Assembly: GCA_035610835.1 (NCBI GenBank)
Contig: CM069442.1
Coordinates: 29,961,798 to 30,025,797, forward strand
DNA from: Ophiura sarsii
Lineage: Eukaryota; Echinodermata; Ophiuroidea; Amphilepidida; Ophiuridae
Direction: 5' to 3'
Length of the DNA stretch: 64,000 nt
A model generated the notes under the pieces. That model had not been told where the DNA came from and did no database searches. It was given only the letters and a program-made list of their open reading frames with translations. Position 1 is the stretch's first letter, and each line of letters starts with the position of its first letter. Of this stretch, positions 45,711 through 56,833 are shown one piece after another. Both the position numbers and the translations under genes were made by a program.

Positions 45711-46307
45711 AACAGTTTTGCCAATACCGCTATTTCGTCGCCCAATTGGGCTCCCTCTGATTTTGACTTGTGTGCCGCGTGTTGAAAAAGTGTGCTGTGG
45801 TTTGCTATAAAAAATTGGGCTACTCTCAACCCTGAGTCCGGGCTGTTCCTAACAGAGTAAGGCGTGGCGTCGAAACAGAGCACGCGTCAGACACTAGCTA
45901 TTGTTGTGGAGAGGTCATAAATCCCAACTTGCATGTACATGATTGTATACATGTAGGGACGGTAATTACTATTTTATTAATTAGCAGAATAGTTCCCCTG
46001 TTGTTTCTATAATTATTCATACCAGAATAATTTCTCCAAATTGTTAATGTTACATTATTTTTAATAATTTATTGTTCATCATTCCTTGTAAGATGTATGT
46101 TCGAAAGGTAAATAAAATGAATAAATTAACTAATAATGTTTAAAGCTGTATTTTTTACTAAATAATTACTATGTTGTGGCAAGTTGATGAACTCCCGGAT
46201 GAACTCTGCTCGCCCATAAACCATAATAGATTTGTTTTTAACAAAGGTAATACTGTGAATCTGAATCGCATCCTCAAAGTGTTGGCTATTTTAAATTTGA
46301 CATAATA

Positions 46308-46542
46308 TTAACATTTTCCACGCGGCTATTGGTTTTATTGTATAAAACAGATTTTTCAGAAACCTTTCCCAACTTTCCATGTCTATCTCAAGGATTACAG
46401 AACCAATACCAGGCATGTTTGTACTTATTTCCATGAATTTCTCTTGGTGATGCAAAAATGGTAATTTAATTCAACATTTTTGAAACATTTTGTAAAGTTT
46501 TGGAATGTCGTCTACAGATGCTTGCCGCGTGGAAAGTGTTAA
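46308..46542. mobile_element. MITE family A, copy inside the foldback element
   Basis: TTAACATTTTCCACGCGGC at the left, GCCGCGTGGAAAGTGTTAA at the right. A partial inverted relative follows at 46855-47012 (ending TAGAAAGTGTTAA). Confidence 0.82.
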
Positions 46543-47087
46543 ACGGCTTTAGGTTGGTTATTTGTTGTCGTCTGAAACTTTGCCAGACCATATTGCCATA
46601 TACGGCGTAATATACAACCAATTGCCTTCAGATTTGGAGAAGTATTAGACACATAGGCCTAGTTGAGTTTAGGATATAAAACGAAATTGTAACCATGTCA
46701 TCGTCTGTGTAAAAGTAGAGGTCAAAGTTCAAAATGTTTACGAAATAATTACTATTTTCGGCATGTTTAAGATCTTCGCACGACTATAATTTGAATTATT
46801 TTAACAATGTAATAACATTGACATCCCCCAAGTGTTGGCAATTTATATTTGACCCAATAGTCACCTTATGAGATTAGTAAATGCTATAATTTAACATGCC
46901 TAGTAGTATTGGTTCTGTCATTTTTTAGATAAGACTTTGAATAATTGGGAAATGTTTTTGAAAAATGTTTTGTAAATGGTAAAACTATAGTTACAACCAT
47001 GTAGAAAGTGTTAAATTCAAATATTTACGTTAACATATTCGAAGACAATTTAGCGCGCCTGAAACACATCATTTTGCACTACAAAAA

Positions 47088-47276
47088 GTTGGAGGGTATC
47101 AAGTGTACCTGCTTTCGGACTAAATAAAATAGCTATATTTAAAATACCAATTGTAGTCTGCTTAAATTTTAGAAATTCAAACGGGAAAGTATAAAATATG
47201 AAGCATCTAACAACAAAACATTTATTCAATAAATTAGATTAATTTGAAGAATAGGCGCCACGCGGCAAAAACTATG
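47088..47276 (+). repeat. Dispersed repeat C, copy 2
   Basis: GGAGGGTATCAAGTGTACCT to GGCGCCACGCGGCAAAAACT; same orientation as 6670-6862. Confidence 0.75.
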
Positions 47277-47614
47277 TCGGGCGGTAACTGAGATTTAATC
47301 AAATTATCGTAAAGAAAGATATTACAGTTTTATTCCGTAAAATCTTTACAGAACTGGAATTATATTCGATTCTTCGAATAATAAAGAATGTTGTTTATCA
47401 TTCCTATGAATTAATACTTCAAGGTCAATTTCAAATGTTTATCAAAGACATTTCGATAAGATTGTGAACATCCTGATAAAAGCAGGTTTATTATAGTATG
47501 TACCGAAGCCTACCAATATTGCTTTAAAAGTATTTCAATAATTCGCCATCATCATGTTTAATCTGAGACTAATTAGTCTCAGGTTTAATTAATTACCCAT
47601 TGCTATATAATAGA

Positions 47615-48345
47615 GTAAGTTGCTATCTTCAGTAGATAGCAAATCTATCAAAGTAAATTGCTATTTTCAGTGATAGCAAGTCTATCAGAGTAAGTTGCTA
47701 TCTTCAGTAGACACCAAGTCTATTAGAGTAAGTTGCTATCTTCAGTAGATAGCAAATCTATCAGAGTAAATTGCTATCTTTAGTGATAGCACGTCTATCA
47801 GATTAAGTTGCTATCTTCAGTAGACACCAAGTCTAGAGTAAGTTGCTATCTTCAGTTGATTGCAAATCTATCAGAGTAAATTGCTATCTTCAGTGATAGC
47901 AAGTCTATCAGAGTAAGTTGCTATCACTGAAGATAACAATTTACTCTGATATATTTGCTATCTACTGAAGATAGCAACTTACTCTGATATACTTGCTATC
48001 TACTGAAGATAGCATAGATAGCAACTTATTCTGATATATAATACTTGCTATCTACTGAAGATAGCAATTTACTCTGATACACTTGCTATCTACTGAAGAA
48101 AGCAATTTACTCTGATAAACTTGCTATCTACTGAAGATAGCAACTTAATCTGATAGACTTGCTATTTAATGTACTGAAGATAGCAACTTACTCTGATATA
48201 CTTGGTGTCTACTGAGATAGCAGCTTACTCTGATAGACTTGCTATCTACTGAATAAAGCAACTCACTGTGATTACTTGCTATCTACTGAAGATAGCATAG
48301 ATAGCAACTTATTCTGATAGACTTGGCATCGAATGAAGGAAGCAA
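47615..48345. repeat. 38-bp hairpin array that flips orientation in the middle
   Basis: To about 47925 units read GCTATCTTCAGTAGATAGC then AAATCTATCAGAGTAAATT; after it they read AATTTACTCTGATA then GCTATCTACTGAAGATAGC. The switch point GTTGCTATCACTGAAGATAA near 47925 makes the whole array an inverted repeat in the core of the foldback element. Confidence 0.88.
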
Positions 48346-48499
48346 TTTACTCTGTTAGGAACCGCCCGAAATAACTCCGAGTTGAAGGTAGCCCAATTTT
48401 TAGCAAACCACACCACAGCTTTTCAACACGCGGCACACTAGTCAAAATCAAAAGTAGCCCAATTGGGCGACGAAATCGTGGTATTGGCAAAACTGTTAT

Positions 48500-49490
48500 C
48501 TGTAAATTATCTCGCAATTATGTAGTCAATTATCACGTCATCTGTAAATTATCTCGCAATTATGTAGTCAATTATCACGTCATCTGTAAATTATCTCGCA
48601 ATTATGTAGTCAATTATCACGTCATCTGTAAATTATCTCGTCATCTCGTCAATTATCACGTCATCTGTAAATTATCTCGCAATTATGTAGTCAATTATCA
48701 CGTCATCTGTAAATTATCTCGCAATTATGTAGTCAATTATCACGTCATCTGTAAATTATCTCGTCATCTCGACAATTATCACGTCATCTGTAAATTATCT
48801 CGCAATTATGTAGTCAATTATCACGTCATCTGTAAATTATCTCGCAATTATGTAGTCAATTATCACGTCATCTGTAAATTATCTCGCAATTATCTCGTCA
48901 ACTATCACGTCATCTGTAAATTATCTCGTCATCTCGTCAATTATCACGTCATCTGTAAATTATCTCGCAATTATCTCGTCAATTATCACGTCATCTGTAA
49001 ATTATCTCGCAATTATCTCGTCAGTTATCACGTCATCTGTAAATTATCTCGCAATTATCTCGTCAACTATCACGTCATCTGTAAATTATCTCGTCATCTC
49101 GTCAATTATCACGTCATCTGTAAATTATCTCGCAATTATCTCGTCAATTATCACGTCATCTGTAAATTATCTCGCAATTATGTAGTCAATTATCACGTCA
49201 TCTGTAAATTATCTCGCAATTATCTCGTCAACTATCACGTCATCTGTAAATTATCTCGTCATCTCGTCAATTATCACGTCATCTGTAAATTATCTCGCAA
49301 TTATCTCGTCAACTATCACGTCATCTGTAAATTATCTCGCAATTATCTCGTCAATTATCACGTCATCTGTAATTTATCTCGTCATCTCGTCAATTATCAC
49401 GTCATCTGTAAATTATCTCGCAATTATCTCGTCAATTATCACGTCATCTGTAAATTATCTCGCAATTATCTCGTCATTTATCTCGTCATG
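48500..49490 (-). repeat. 39/42-bp tandem array, right foldback arm
   Basis: Reverse complement of 44760-45710 including the GACTAC variants placed toward the inner end; units read ATTATCACGTCATCTGTAAA then TTATCTCGCAATTATCTCGTC or GTAGTC variants. Confidence 0.92.
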
Positions 49491-49541
49491 TCATCATCTG
49501 GTTAACTCGTCATGACCCTTCAGGGCCACCGTAAGTCCTGG

Positions 49542-49896
49542 CATATTTTGCGTTTTAATAAATAAAAAAAGCTTGTACTAGCCTCCTTACTGACAATTGT
49601 AAATAAAGATACATTACAATATTAAATTGAAGGAGAAAAAAAAATGATTTGACTTAGCTTGCAACCGCCATTCTGATAAAAACACCGAGCCAATACGACA
49701 TGATTTATTTGTGTTTTTATATTTGTAAATTTCCACTGCCTCGTATACTCTTTAATTTTCTCGACATGCCACGCAACAATGACTGCGAAAATTTATATTT
49801 ATAGCCTTTCATTAAAAGGGGCACGGAGAGATTGGCGATAAAGATGCAATTTGGAAAAAAATAAATAGTTTCAATAGATAAGGTATAATACCCGGG
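49542..49896. other. Between foldback element and TIR element T copy 2
   Basis: AT-rich, no gene. At 49815-49895 is a fragment of the TTAAAAGGGGCACGGAGAG repeat (compare 16064), cut off where TIR element T begins. Confidence 0.5.
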
Positions 49897-50272
49897 GGGC
49901 CAGTCAAACATAATGGTGTACACATGCGTGACCAAATTTTTTCCAGACACCCCCTAAACAAGTTTTACCTTGCAAGCAAAATTACCCCCTAAACAAGTTT
50001 TTAGCGCGCTTTCCTTGCAAATTTTGACCCCTAAACAAGTTCTTGCCAGAATATGACCCCTAAACAAGTTTTGTCTATTTAACGGGGAACAAAATAAGTT
50101 ACCCTAAACACGTTCGACCTGTATTTTAAGCCGGGATTTTAAGCCACCCTTTTTCTTGAAAATCAGCGTTTTTGATACCCTTAACGCGTCACGCGCGTGA
50201 CGCGTCCAACACTGAAAAAACACCCCTTTTTACGCGTTTTTTTGGTCACGCATGTGTACAACATTATGTTTG

Positions 50273-50313
<41 letters not shown>

Positions 50314-50314
50314 T
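49897..50314 (+). mobile_element. TIR element T, copy 2 (about 418 bp)
   Basis: Same orientation and nearly the same sequence as 36338-36732, differing mainly in the final C run (about 36 nt here, 16 nt there). Its right border joins the second half of the GIY-YIG frame. Confidence 0.88.
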
Positions 50315-50567
50315 GAGGCGTCCTAGTTCCACCTCGTCCGAGGTATCCCAACACATCCATATTGAGTCACCAGGACACAGTGTTGACTTAGACAAAGTCA
50401 AGATCTTGGATAGGGATCCTCGTTGGTTCGAGAGAGGTGTCAAGGAGGCTATTTACATCAGAGCCAACCAACCATCACTCAACAAAGACGGGGGCAGGTA
50501 CAAATTACCAAGAGTCTATGACCCGATTCTGACGTCACACCTCCAAAAGGTCAAGTCGAGTCATTAG
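50315..50567 (+). pseudogene. Penelope-like element GIY-YIG endonuclease, C-terminal half
   Basis: Open from the T-element border to TAG: S-S-T-S-S-E-V-S-Q-H-I-H, V-K-I-L-D-R, W-F-E-R-G-V-K-E-A-I-Y-I-R and P-S-L-N-K-D-G-G-R-Y-K-L. The last two blocks (E-A-I-Y-I-R, P-S-L-N, G-G-R) are the usual end of Penelope-like proteins; the E in R-G-V-K-E-A-I is the expected metal-binding Glu of GIY-YIG. It continues in sense the half at 36180-36337. The stop is followed within 4 bp by the inverted repeat. Confidence 0.9.
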
Positions 50568-50570
50568 TCT

Positions 50571-50649
50571 GCTGATAAAAGGTGTAGTAACACCTGAAAA
50601 TTCCAGGTAAATATTTCTTGTGTTGAGATCGAAAGTTTAACTTCATATT
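50571..50649 (-). repeat. Penelope-like element terminal repeat, right (79-bp inverted repeat)
   Basis: Perfect reverse complement of 36101-36179. It contains CTGATAA (50572-50578), a 6-bp stem AGGTGT/ACACCT with loop AGTA, then GAAA (50596-50599): the layout of a hammerhead ribozyme core, but with G8 changed to A and one extra A. Confidence 0.85.
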
Positions 50650-50867
50650 ATGATTCATAAACGTTTCTTCGGAAGGAATAAAATGAATATAATTTCTCTT
50701 TTCGTTAAATGTGTTGCATTTGAATAGGCACTAACCATAATTTTGTAACGGTATTCCCAATTTGAAAGGGTTAAATTGGAGGGTTTTTGGATCAATATTC
50801 AGCATTAACTAGAAATACGTATTGCTGAATCCCAAATGTAAACAGATGGACTATAAATGAACTTAGT

Positions 50868-51153
50868 TTTACCAAACATAAAGATATTTCAGAGAATAAA
50901 CTCCATGCATAGAAAACTTACACACAACGCACAGATGCAACACGTTGGTGGTTTATTGCTAAAATCGGTAAAAATGGGTTCTGACCACGCTCTTTTCAAA
51001 GCTTTGTATATATTTCAAAACGATCACATTTCAAAACGATCATAATTTCACCAAGGTCAGATATATTTACTTTTTAATATATCCCGAAATATAAAATAGC
51101 TACGTGTTCTAATCTCTCCTGTTTTTGGACCCAGTTTTTTGGGACACGCTGTA
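50868..51153 (-). repeat. Dispersed repeat R, right copy
   Basis: Inverted partner of 33816-34110, ending TTTTTTGGGACACGCTGTA. See that entry. Confidence 0.75.
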
Positions 51154-51358
51154 TTCATTGTATATTTTCCTCTCTATTAAAAGCTGACGTGTTCCTCTTT
51201 CCAACGACACCTCATTTTTAGCAATCACTTGTTTCAGTACCCAGCAACTTGCTTGAGAACACTACTGACATTGTGCTATAATTTAAGATAGGGGTGTACT
51301 CGCGTAGTTCACGATCTTGTATGATTGTTCATACTACTTTTGTTTTTATATTTTGTCC

Positions 51359-51390
51359 CTGATGAAGGTGGCTTACCCGCTTGAAACGTC
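51359..51390 (+). ncRNA. Hammerhead-ribozyme-like core
   Basis: CTGATGA (51359-51365), a six-pair helix AGGTGG/CCGCTT with two wobbles and a 5-nt loop, then GAAACGTC (51383-51390). CTGATGA, stem II and GAAA are all intact. I cannot form a convincing stem I around it, so this is a motif call, not a working ribozyme. A (TTG)n run follows at 51408. Confidence 0.4.
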
Positions 51391-51407
51391 TGTCTTTTCT
51401 CGGTTTT

Positions 51408-51675
<268 letters not shown>

Positions 51676-52060
51676 GGGCATATCCCGTACAGGTCCTCAT
51701 TTGTCTCATATGCTGTCTCCAGTTGATGTTGAACACGGTTCTTAGCATTCTAGTGTAACATCCGTCCAGCTGTTTACTAAGCTTTGGGTAATTGTCCATG
51801 CCTCGCATCCATAGAGGAGGACTGATTCTACTGTAGCTATGAACAGTCTTTCTTTAAGCTTTCTGGATAGTGATCTAGCCTTCCATAATTTAACTGACTT
51901 AGTTTTTCACAGGGTCTCCATGCAGCTGCTTTGCGTGTTTTAATGTCCTTTTCCCTACTGTTCATCCAGGCTCCCAGGTATTTGAAGTCCTCCACTTCAT
52001 CAAGACGCATGCCTTCGCTTGTTATTGTCTTTTAGTGCACACCAACTCTCATTGCTTTTC
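51676..52060 (-). pseudogene. LINE reverse transcriptase C-terminal fragment, frameshifted
   Basis: Minus-strand pieces in order: M-R-L-D-E-V-E-D-F-K-Y-L-G-A-W-M, K-D-I-K-T-R-K-A-A-A-W-R, V-E-S-V-L-L-Y-G-C-E-A-W-T-I-T, and L-D-G-C-Y-T-R-M-L-R-T-V then N-W-R-Q-H-M. These are characteristic of a widespread invertebrate non-LTR retrotransposon polymerase. At least two frameshifts and several stops. Different family from the L2/CR1-like tails at 3490 and 18205. Confidence 0.85.
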
Positions 52061-52464
52061 TTAGTATCATGTTTTTATCATGCCTTGTTACGTCGTATTG
52101 CTTGTTTCTCCACACCAAGTTTGTAAATCTGACTACATTATACAGAAGTCAGAACTAGTCCTGATGAGAGTTTCCGAGTTCGGACTTGTCCGACAGGATG
52201 GACAGCGAACACTCTAGTGTATAACCATCGTCGAACCTTGTCAAATTATTCGTGTGTATTATTACTGCATTATTTGTTGGTTTGGTGACTTTGAGTTCAT
52301 CAGCAGCAATACGAAGCATATTAATCAATTTACTCGATTGATTGTGTAGATTCCTGGGTATGTTGCTTTAATTGTTGTACGACATGCAGTTAACATTTTG
52401 TCGGCCAATTAAGTATCATATTTTCAATTTGCAAAGTGGTTAGTAAACAATCTCGCATATAATA
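52061..52464. other. Intergenic, no gene
   Basis: Continuation of LINE-derived sequence to about 52100, then AT-rich sequence. CCTGATGAGAGTTTCCGAGT at 52159 resembles the CTGATGA motif but lacks the GAAA partner. Confidence 0.4.
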
Positions 52465-52466
52465 TA

Positions 52467-53075
52467 CACCGTAAAAAATCATTGTAGAATTTACATGTAA
52501 AACACTGTAAAATGATGGGAATATGACAGTATTTTACCGTTTCTAAAAAACCGGGTCAAATACTGTATTTTTCACACTTGATTCTTTAAGCCATCGTTGA
52601 CTAAAATGAAAAGTTGAGCTAGTGGCTTTTAAGCCATTAGCTCAACTTTTCATTTTAGTCAACGATTTTAGTCTTAAAAGACTTAACATTCTCAACATTA
52701 GCTACACACACAACAAAATTGTCAATTTTTTGACCAAGTCCTAAATTTCATAAATGTTAATTTTACAGGGGTTTGTTGGCAGATTGGCTGCCAGCCTTTT
52801 TACCGTTAATTTTACAATATTTTCAACAAACGCCTGTAAATTTTACTTTGCATTGTAAAAAAAGCAGTAAAATACTGTAAAATATAGAGTATATTGTTTT
52901 TTGTGCAATTTTACAGTAATTGGTTTAAGAAACTGTAAAATGTTACAGTGTCCCGTTAAATTTGACAGCTATTTACTGTAAATTTTTACAGTACAATGTA
53001 AATTTTACAGGGGTTTGTTGGCAGATTGGCTGCCAGCCTTTTTACCGTTAATGTTACAACATTTTTTTAACAGTG
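52467..53075. mobile_element. Mariner-like MITE, 609 bp, TA duplication, with central hairpin
   Basis: CACCGTAAAAAATCAT at the left, complement ATTTTTTTAACAGTG at the right, TA at 52465-52466 and 53076-53077. The interior is rich in ACAGTAAAATTTACAG motifs and has a direct repeat (GGGGTTTGTTGGCAGATTGG at about 52767 and 53009). A 70-bp hairpin at 52595-52664 has 34-bp arms with one mismatch (CGTTGACTAAAATGAAAAGT and complement). Confidence 0.85.
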
Positions 53076-53324
53076 TAGAAGATAAAAGCTTTTGGAAGAC
53101 AGGAATCCATTAATCTATTATTTACGTGTCAATGATTTATGAGTGCCATAGACACAGATAAATATCATACAAAATGTAATTTGTCAATTAATTACCCGAT
53201 GACGTCTTAATTGTTTCCTTTCTAGGATATCTATGGTTACTTTTTAATATATCGATGCTATGATAAAATGGTGAATAACAATTTATAATGGACACCAAGA
53301 TTTACCTGATTATACCATACTATA

Positions 53325-54215
53325 CTTCATCAGCTATCTACTGCTGATAGCATACTACCTGATATGTTATCTACTGATAATATACACTAAATCCACTATC
53401 TGCTGCTGATAGCACACTACTTCAACTGCTGTACTGATGATAGCACACTACTTCATCTGCTATGTACTGCTGATAGCACACTATTTCATATATCTACAGC
53501 TGATAGCACACTATTTTATCTGATATCTACTGCTGATAGCACACTACTTCATTTGATATCTACTGCTGATAGCACACTACTTCATCTGCTATCTACTGCT
53601 GATAGCACACTACTTCATTTGCTATGTACTGCTGATATCACACTACTTCATCTGCTATCTACTGCTGATAGCACACTACTTCATTTGATATCTACTGCTG
53701 ATAGCACACTACTCCATTTGATATCTACTGCTGATAGCACACTACTTCATCTGCTATCTACTGCTGATAGCAAACTACTTCATCTGATATCTACTGCTGA
53801 TAGCACACTACTTCATCTGGTATCTACTGCTGATAGCAAACTACTTCATCTGATATCTACTGCTGATATCATACTACTTCATCTGCTATCTACTGCTGAT
53901 AGCACACTACTTCATTTGATATCTACTGCTGATAGCACACTACTTCATTTGATATCTACTGCTGATAGCACACTACTTCATCTGCTATCTACTACTGCTG
54001 ATAGCAAACTACTTCATCTGATATCTACTGCTGATAGCACACTACTTCATCTGGTATCTACTGCTGATAGCACACTACTTCATCTGATATCTACTGCTGA
54101 TATCACACTACTTCATCTGCTATCTACTGCTGATAGCACACTACTTCATCTGATATCTACTGCTGATAACATACTACTTCATGCTCTATATATCAACTGC
54201 TGAGCACACTTCATC
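53325..54215 (+). repeat. 33-bp satellite array, right arm
   Basis: About 26 units of CTATCTACTGCTGATAGC plus ACACTACTTCATCTG; inverted relative to 32905-33660. Frames stay open with an 11-residue period; variants CTATC/GATATC alternate. Confidence 0.93.
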
Positions 54216-54739
54216 TACTGTCTACAGGCGCGTGCCCAGGGGGGGGGGGGGGGGGCTTTGGGGGCTCAAGCCCCCCGGGTCCCCAGAGGATAATAAAAAA
54301 GAGGGAAGAGGGGGGGAGGGGAGGAGAGGAGGAGGGGAGGGGAGAAAAGGAGGAGGGGAGGGGAGAGGAGGAAGGGAGGGGAGGGGAGGAGGAGGGGGAG
54401 GCTGGGAGCTTTTATTAGATAAGTGTCTCTCACTTTATCTCTACGTCCTCTAAACCATGTGAGTGTTTTATAACGTAAGTAAATATAGCAAGGAGAGTTT
54501 CAGGTCATCCAGGCAAGTTAAAACCCAACAGCTCGGCCCTCTGAATCACCAGTGGCGTAACCAGGGGGCTGTCATTGGCAAAAGAGTAAAAAATAAAAAG
54601 GAAGATAAGGAGGAAGGGTAACGAGCATAGACAGTACAAGCGGGGAGTTGCCGCCCCCCCCCCCCCCCTATCATTGTCACGGTGGGGACGATGCCCCCCC
54701 CCCCCCAAAGAAGCCATTTTTGCGCGAATTAGTTTCAAC
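54216..54739. other. Intergenic with hAT-like ends and homopolymer runs
   Basis: CAGGCGCGTGCCCAGG (54225) and CAGTGGCGTAACCAGG (54550) look like hAT left ends without partners. A G run follows the first; GGAGGGGAGGGGAGA purine repeats at 54305-54390; C runs at about 54653 and 54694. Confidence 0.5.
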
Positions 54740-56833
54740 TTTTAACTAGTATTCAAGCTTAACAACATGGTTTCGGGAACGTTTTCTGGACCATTTTAGT
54801 GGAAAAAAATACCTTTTTTGCGCGCTTCGCGCGAGTTAGATTGAATTTTTCTTTATTCAAGTTATAAAAAACATGAAAAAGATGGCTTAAGAAACGTTTT
54901 TCTGAACCATTTTATTTTAAAAAACTGACAGTTTGTACGCTCGGGGACGTTTTTCTGGAGCTTTTTAGTGTTAAAATAGCCATTTTTTGCGCGCTTCGCG
55001 CGAATTGGTTTCAATATTTATTCAAGCTTGATAACAGCATGTTTCAGGAATGTTTTCTGGACCATTTTAGTTAGTAAACTAGACATTTTTGCGCGTTTCG
55101 AGCGAATATTGGTTTAATTTTTTTATTATTCAAGCTTAAACAAAATGGCTTCATGAACGTTTTTCAGGACCAGTGTTAAAATAACCAGTTTTTGCACAAA
55201 TTGTTTTCAATGTTTTATTAGTCAAGCTTAACAAGATTGCTTCAAGAACGTTTTCGGGACCATTTCAGTGTAAAAATAACCAGTATTTGCGCGCTACGCG
55301 CGAATTAGGTGGAATGTTTTATCATTCAAGCTTAACAATTTTTTAACCTTTCTTTTTACAATAGCAATTTTTTTTAAAAATATTTTGTTATTCAATTTGA
55401 ACAAGATGGCTTCAGAAACGTTTTCTGGACTTTTTTATTGTTAAAATATACATTTTTTGCGCGCTACGCGCGTATTAGTTTCACTGAATATTTATTATTA
55501 AAGCTTAACAAGATAGCTTCAGGAACGTTTTCTGAACCTTTATTTTTACACTGGCCAGTTTTTTTCGCGCTCCGCGGGAATTATTTTTTATTTGGTGTTA
55601 TTCAATTTCAACAATATTCATAAACGTTTTCTGAACCTTTTTAGTGCTAAAATAGACATTTTTGGACGCTGCGCGCGCATTATTTTCACTGTTTATTTAT
55701 TATTCAAGCTTAACAAGATGGCTTCAAGAACATTTTTCTAAACCTTTATTTTTTACAATAGCAAATTTTTGCGCGCTCCGCGCCAATTATTCTTATACTA
55801 CTTTGTTATTCAATTGGAACAAGATGGCTTCAGAAATGTTTTCTGGACCTTTTTATTGTTAAAATAATTATACATTTTTTGCGCGCTACGCGCGTATTAG
55901 TTTCACTGATTATTTATTATTCAAGCTTAACAAGATAGCTTCAGGAACGTTTTCTAAACCTTTATTTTTACAATAGCAAATGTTTGCGCGCTCCGCGCCA
56001 ATTTATTTTTATACTACTTTGTTATTCAATTGGAACAAGATGGCTTCAGAAACGTTTTCTGGACCTTTTTATTGTTAAAATAGACATTTATTTTATATTT
56101 TATTTGGTGTTATTCAATTTCAAAAAGATGGCTTCATAAACGTTTTCTGAACCTTTTTAGTGTTAAAATAGACATTATTTTCACTGTTTATTTATTATTC
56201 AAGCTTAACAAGATGGCTTCAAGAACGTTTTTCTAAACCTTTATTTTTACAGTAGCAAATTTTTCGCGCGCTCCTTGCTAATTATTTTTATACTACTTTG
56301 TTATTCAATTGGAACAAGATCGCTTCACCAAACGTTTTCTGGACCTTTTTATTGTTAAAATAGACATTTTTTGCGCGCTGCGCGCGTAATAGTTTCACTG
56401 ATTATTTAGTATTCAAGCTCTAACAAGATAGCTTCAGGAACGTTTTCTAAACCTTTATTTTTACAATAGCCAGTTTTTTCGCGCTCCGAGGGAATTATTT
56501 TTTATTTAGTGTTATTCAATTTCAACAAGATGGCTTCATAAACGTTTTCTGAACCTTTTTAGTGTTAAAATAGACATTTATTGCGCGCGTAGCGCGCATT
56601 ATTTTCACTGTTTATTTATTATTCAAGCTTAACAAGATGGCTTTAAGAACGTTTTCTAAACCTTTATTTTTACAATAGCAAATTTTCGCGCGCTCCTTGC
56701 TAATTATTTGTATACTAATTTGTTATTCAATTGGAACAAGATGGCTTCAGAAACGTTTTCTGGACCTTTTTATTGTTAAAATAGACATTTTTTGCGCGCT
56801 ACGCGCGTAATAGTTTTCACTGATTATTTATTA
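54740..56833 (+). repeat. Long-unit minisatellite, ~2.1 kb
   Basis: Some 15 diverged units of about 130-150 bp, each with TTCAAGCTTAACAAGATGGC, TTCAGGAACGTTTTCTGGAC and TTTTTGCGCGCTACGCGCG. Two alternating subtypes (AAGCTTAACAAGAT and CAATTGGAACAAGAT) suggest a two-unit higher-order repeat in the right half. The array is interrupted at 56834 by the Helitron block. No coding. Confidence 0.9.

Larger units (their letters stand above)
44709..49541. mobile_element. Foldback (TU-like) element, 4.8 kb, with ~1.15 kb satellite-filled inverted arms
   Basis: The outer ends CTTACGGTGGCCCTGAAGGG (44715) and CCCTTCAGGGCCACCGTAAG (right, to 49535) are perfect complements, followed by CATGACGAGTTAACCAGATG. 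The arms (left 44709-45863, right 48355-49541) consist of an outer tandem domain and an inner non-repetitive domain (AACAGTTTTGCCAATACC to TTCCTAACAGAGTAA). The outer-plus-inner arm structure is that of sea urchin TU and Drosophila FB elements. I see no transposase and no certain target duplication. Confidence 0.88.

Noticed and set aside
38775..48345. Regularly spaced hairpin units resembling a CRISPR array
   Set aside because: Spacers are repeated, not unique; the context is an animal genome with no cas genes.
36338..50314. Reading the two direct T repeats as LTRs of a retrotransposon
   Set aside because: Each copy has its own 37-bp terminal inverted repeats, and no gag, pol, primer-binding site or polypurine tract lies between them.
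33816..51153. Treating the R repeats as the terminal inverted repeats of one 17-kb transposon
   Set aside because: R copies differ by roughly a quarter of positions by eye, while the 79-bp inverted repeats between them are identical, so they do not share one history; and R ends also occur alone near 25419.
52159..52200. Third hammerhead-like CTGATGA site
   Set aside because: No GAAA partner at the right distance.
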